Source: Metaclostridioides mangenotii (GTDB lineage Bacteria > Bacillota > Clostridia > Peptostreptococcales > Peptostreptococcaceae). From it: DNA of 64,000 nt. The notes under the pieces are model-generated. The model worked only from the letters and a program-made list of their open reading frames with translations, made no database searches and was not told the origin of the DNA. Both the position numbers and the translations under genes were made by a program. Location of the stretch: the NCBI RefSeq assembly GCF_018917235.1, contig NZ_JAHLOF010000001.1, positions 124,001-188,000 of the forward strand. Direction: 5' to 3'. Positions 62,643-64,000 of the stretch are shown in pieces; the stretch's first letter is position 1, and the number at the start of each line of letters is the position of its first letter.

Positions 62643-64000
62643 TAATATTTTCTCCTTTTCCCAAATAACTTTTTAAATAAAGGTACATCATCATTTAAAT
62701 CATTTAATCTTAAATCATACTCCATCCTATCAAGTCTGTGATGATCAATTAGTTTGTTATTTATAATATTTTCTATTGTATTCTCCCCTCCAGGTGATAG
62801 TACAACAATATCAAAACCTATCTTACTTAACAACAACATTAAAAAACATATCTCTTTGCTAAGTAAATAGCTTTTCCCCATGTATAAAACCAATTTTGGA
62901 TTTACATTTGAATAATCAAATTCGTTTATCATTCTTATAAACTGCTTGTCCATATGAAGAACTGTGTATAGCCCCCTAATCTTATCCTCCACATTTAGAC
63001 CTTCCATAAACATATTTCCTTCAAATAGTTCTTCTACTTTTTCTAATATCATTATTTGTTTCTGAATACTAAGTGTTGAAATTGTATAATCTGGATTATT
63101 TATAATAGGCTTTTTGTCTAGTTTTACATCTGTAGACAATAAAAAAGAAAGGCTGAATGCATTTTTAATAAATTCTCTTGCAAATACATTTGTATAGCCG
63201 CTATACTCAAGGAAATACGTATATCTTGAATTTCTAAGTTTTTCTATAAACTCAATATACTCAATTCTATCGCTGTAGATCCCATCTATTTTCGCAAATA
63301 ATACAGGCATTTCAACTATATTTGCATCAAACTTAAATCCTGGTTTAAGCTTAGCAGGTTCATCCCAGTAAATCGAAATTTCGTCTACTGTAGTATTTAA
63401 AAGTAAATTTTTAATCAATCTATCTTGAAGTTGCCATGGCTTTATAAAACCAGATTCATTAAGTAGCTCTTCACTTATTCTTTTTGATGCTTCTGCTCCG
63501 ACAGTATAGGCTTTTTTTATAGAGCCTTTCTCTATTTTTTCACCCATTATAACCCTGTCTTCAAAAGAAACTAGTTCATCTACAAAATCGTTCTCTATTT
63601 TTTCTATTTTATGTCTATCTAATTTCAAAACACTTGTATCAACTTTATCATTTGGATTTAAGTAAAGAACATCAAATCCTGATAGATAAAGTACTAACAT
63701 AAAAAGAAACTCATGTTTTTTAGCATCTCCATAAAAAACTATTTTTGGAGCTTCATTTTTATCTATTGTAAGATTTGATATATACACTTTTATCCAAGAC
63801 AATATTTTTACAATAAAGTTCTGCTTAACTCTATCATTAGAAAACTCTCCCTCTCCCTCTGTCAATACCAAATCAAGAGCTCTTTTTATTTTCAGATCAA
63901 TTTCCTCATTATTTACTATCTCTAGATCTAACTCTTCTAAACTATTTTTGTAATTTTTAAGTCCGCTTTTAAAATAGTTTATGAGATCAAAGTCATTCGG
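62642..64000 (-). CDS. YceG-like protein of the Ter module, N-terminus off window
   Basis: 452 codons are visible and the frame stays open to base 64000, so the true start lies to the right; the internal TTG at 63871 is not the start. The sequence has two similar halves: YGDAKKHEFLFMLVLYLSGF with VLYLNPNDK, and YMGKSYLLSKEICFLMLLLS with VVLSPGGENTIEN. This repeat matches the YceG family of Ter/Tel clusters. Function unknown; found with TelA and TerD proteins. Confidence 0.85.
   Translation of the reverse strand, partial: PNDFDLINYFKSGLKNYKNSLEELDLEIVNNEEIDLKIKRALDLVLTEGEGEFSNDRVKQNFIVKILSWIKVYISNLTIDKNEAPKIVFYGDAKKHEFLFMLVLYLSGFDVLYLNPNDKVDTSVLKLDRHKIEKIENDFVDELVSFEDRVIMGEKIEKGSIKKAYTVGAEASKRISEELLNESGFIKPWQLQDRLIKNLLLNTTVDEISIYWDEPAKLKPGFKFDANIVEMPVLFAKIDGIYSDRIEYIEFIEKLRNSRYTYFLEYSGYTNVFAREFIKNAFSLSFLLSTDVKLDKKPIINNPDYTISTLSIQKQIMILEKVEELFEGNMFMEGLNVEDKIRGLYTVLHMDKQFIRMINEFDYSNVNPKLVLYMGKSYLLSKEICFLMLLLSKIGFDIVVLSPGGENTIENIINNKLIDHHRLDRMEYDLRLNDLNDDVPLFKKLFGKRRKY

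Noticed and set aside
63871..63873. TTG at 63871 as start of the YceG-like gene
   Set aside because: The frame is open to the window edge and the upstream sequence reads as protein, so this is an internal codon.
1..64000. CRISPR array, transposon, prophage or integrase
   Set aside because: No regular repeat-spacer array, transposase, integrase or phage structural gene was seen.

Overview
The window is AT-rich, densely coded DNA from a low-GC anaerobic Firmicute. It most resembles the Clostridioides/Romboutsia/Terrisporobacter group of Peptostreptococcaceae. This is inferred from gene content: a fused GcvT-GcvPA glycine decarboxylase protein, FeoA-FeoA-FeoB with a Cys-rich partner, NhaC-type lysine transporters behind L-box riboswitches, an arsenosugar-type cluster and a Ter stress module. 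Strong AGGAGG-type ribosome binding sites and frequent TTG/GTG starts fit the same group. No IS element, prophage, integrase or CRISPR array was seen. The region looks like stable chromosome, with one clear pseudogene (a GNAT acetyltransferase) and one doubtful one.

Layout. 1-1912: a three-gene molybdenum hydroxylase (xanthine-dehydrogenase type) operon cut by the left edge. 2187-5702: a 51-residue small protein, an orphan ABC-2 permease and GltS. 5781-8702: ferrous iron uptake (feoA, feoA, feoB, Cys-rich membrane peptide) with a good promoter and a Fur-like box. 8816-13775: a GNAT remnant, DUF1284, bioY, a small-multidrug-export family protein, and a Na/phosphate symporter behind a textbook four-repeat Pho box. 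13942-16339: molybdenum cofactor genes (mogA, moaA, moaC, MOSC protein). 16612-18775: a CoA-binding protein and a RelA/SpoT-like protein. 19145-25430: recQ, an alanine/Na symporter and an ArsB/NhaD-type permease. 25633-31403: thioredoxin and its reductase, a two-component system, a lipoprotein, an unusual HTH plus ribbon-helix-helix protein, and an AlkD-like glycosylase. 31634-39667: guanine deaminase, the glycine cleavage P and T proteins, a C_GCAxxG_C_C protein and an NhaC-family antiporter. 39873-47045: an arsenosugar-type cluster with a rhodanese lipoprotein. 48294-52868: tRNA-Leu and two tandem lysine-riboswitch/lysW units. 52964-56683: two overlapping DUF3841 genes, lipoate-protein ligase and a DUF819 permease. 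57031-64000: the metabolic part of a Ter stress-response island, cut by the right edge.

How the genes fit together. Guanine deaminase yields xanthine, a plausible substrate of the molybdenum hydroxylase, and the Moco genes would supply its cofactor. Lipoate ligase can lipoylate the GcvH that works with GcvT/GcvP. Thioredoxin/thioredoxin reductase fits the redox metabolism of an amino-acid-fermenting anaerobe. Many transporters (glutamate, alanine, lysine twice, Na/H, Na/phosphate, biotin) fit the same lifestyle.

Most worth a second look: the arsenosugar-type cluster without arsM and with a kinase whose catalytic loop is altered; the duplicated riboswitch-transporter unit; the Pho box; the HTH/RHH fusion protein; a divergent RelA/SpoT-like protein preceded by a ten-codon open frame and a structured element; and several dyads lying over predicted promoters. 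All assignments come from reading the sequence by eye; no database search was run.
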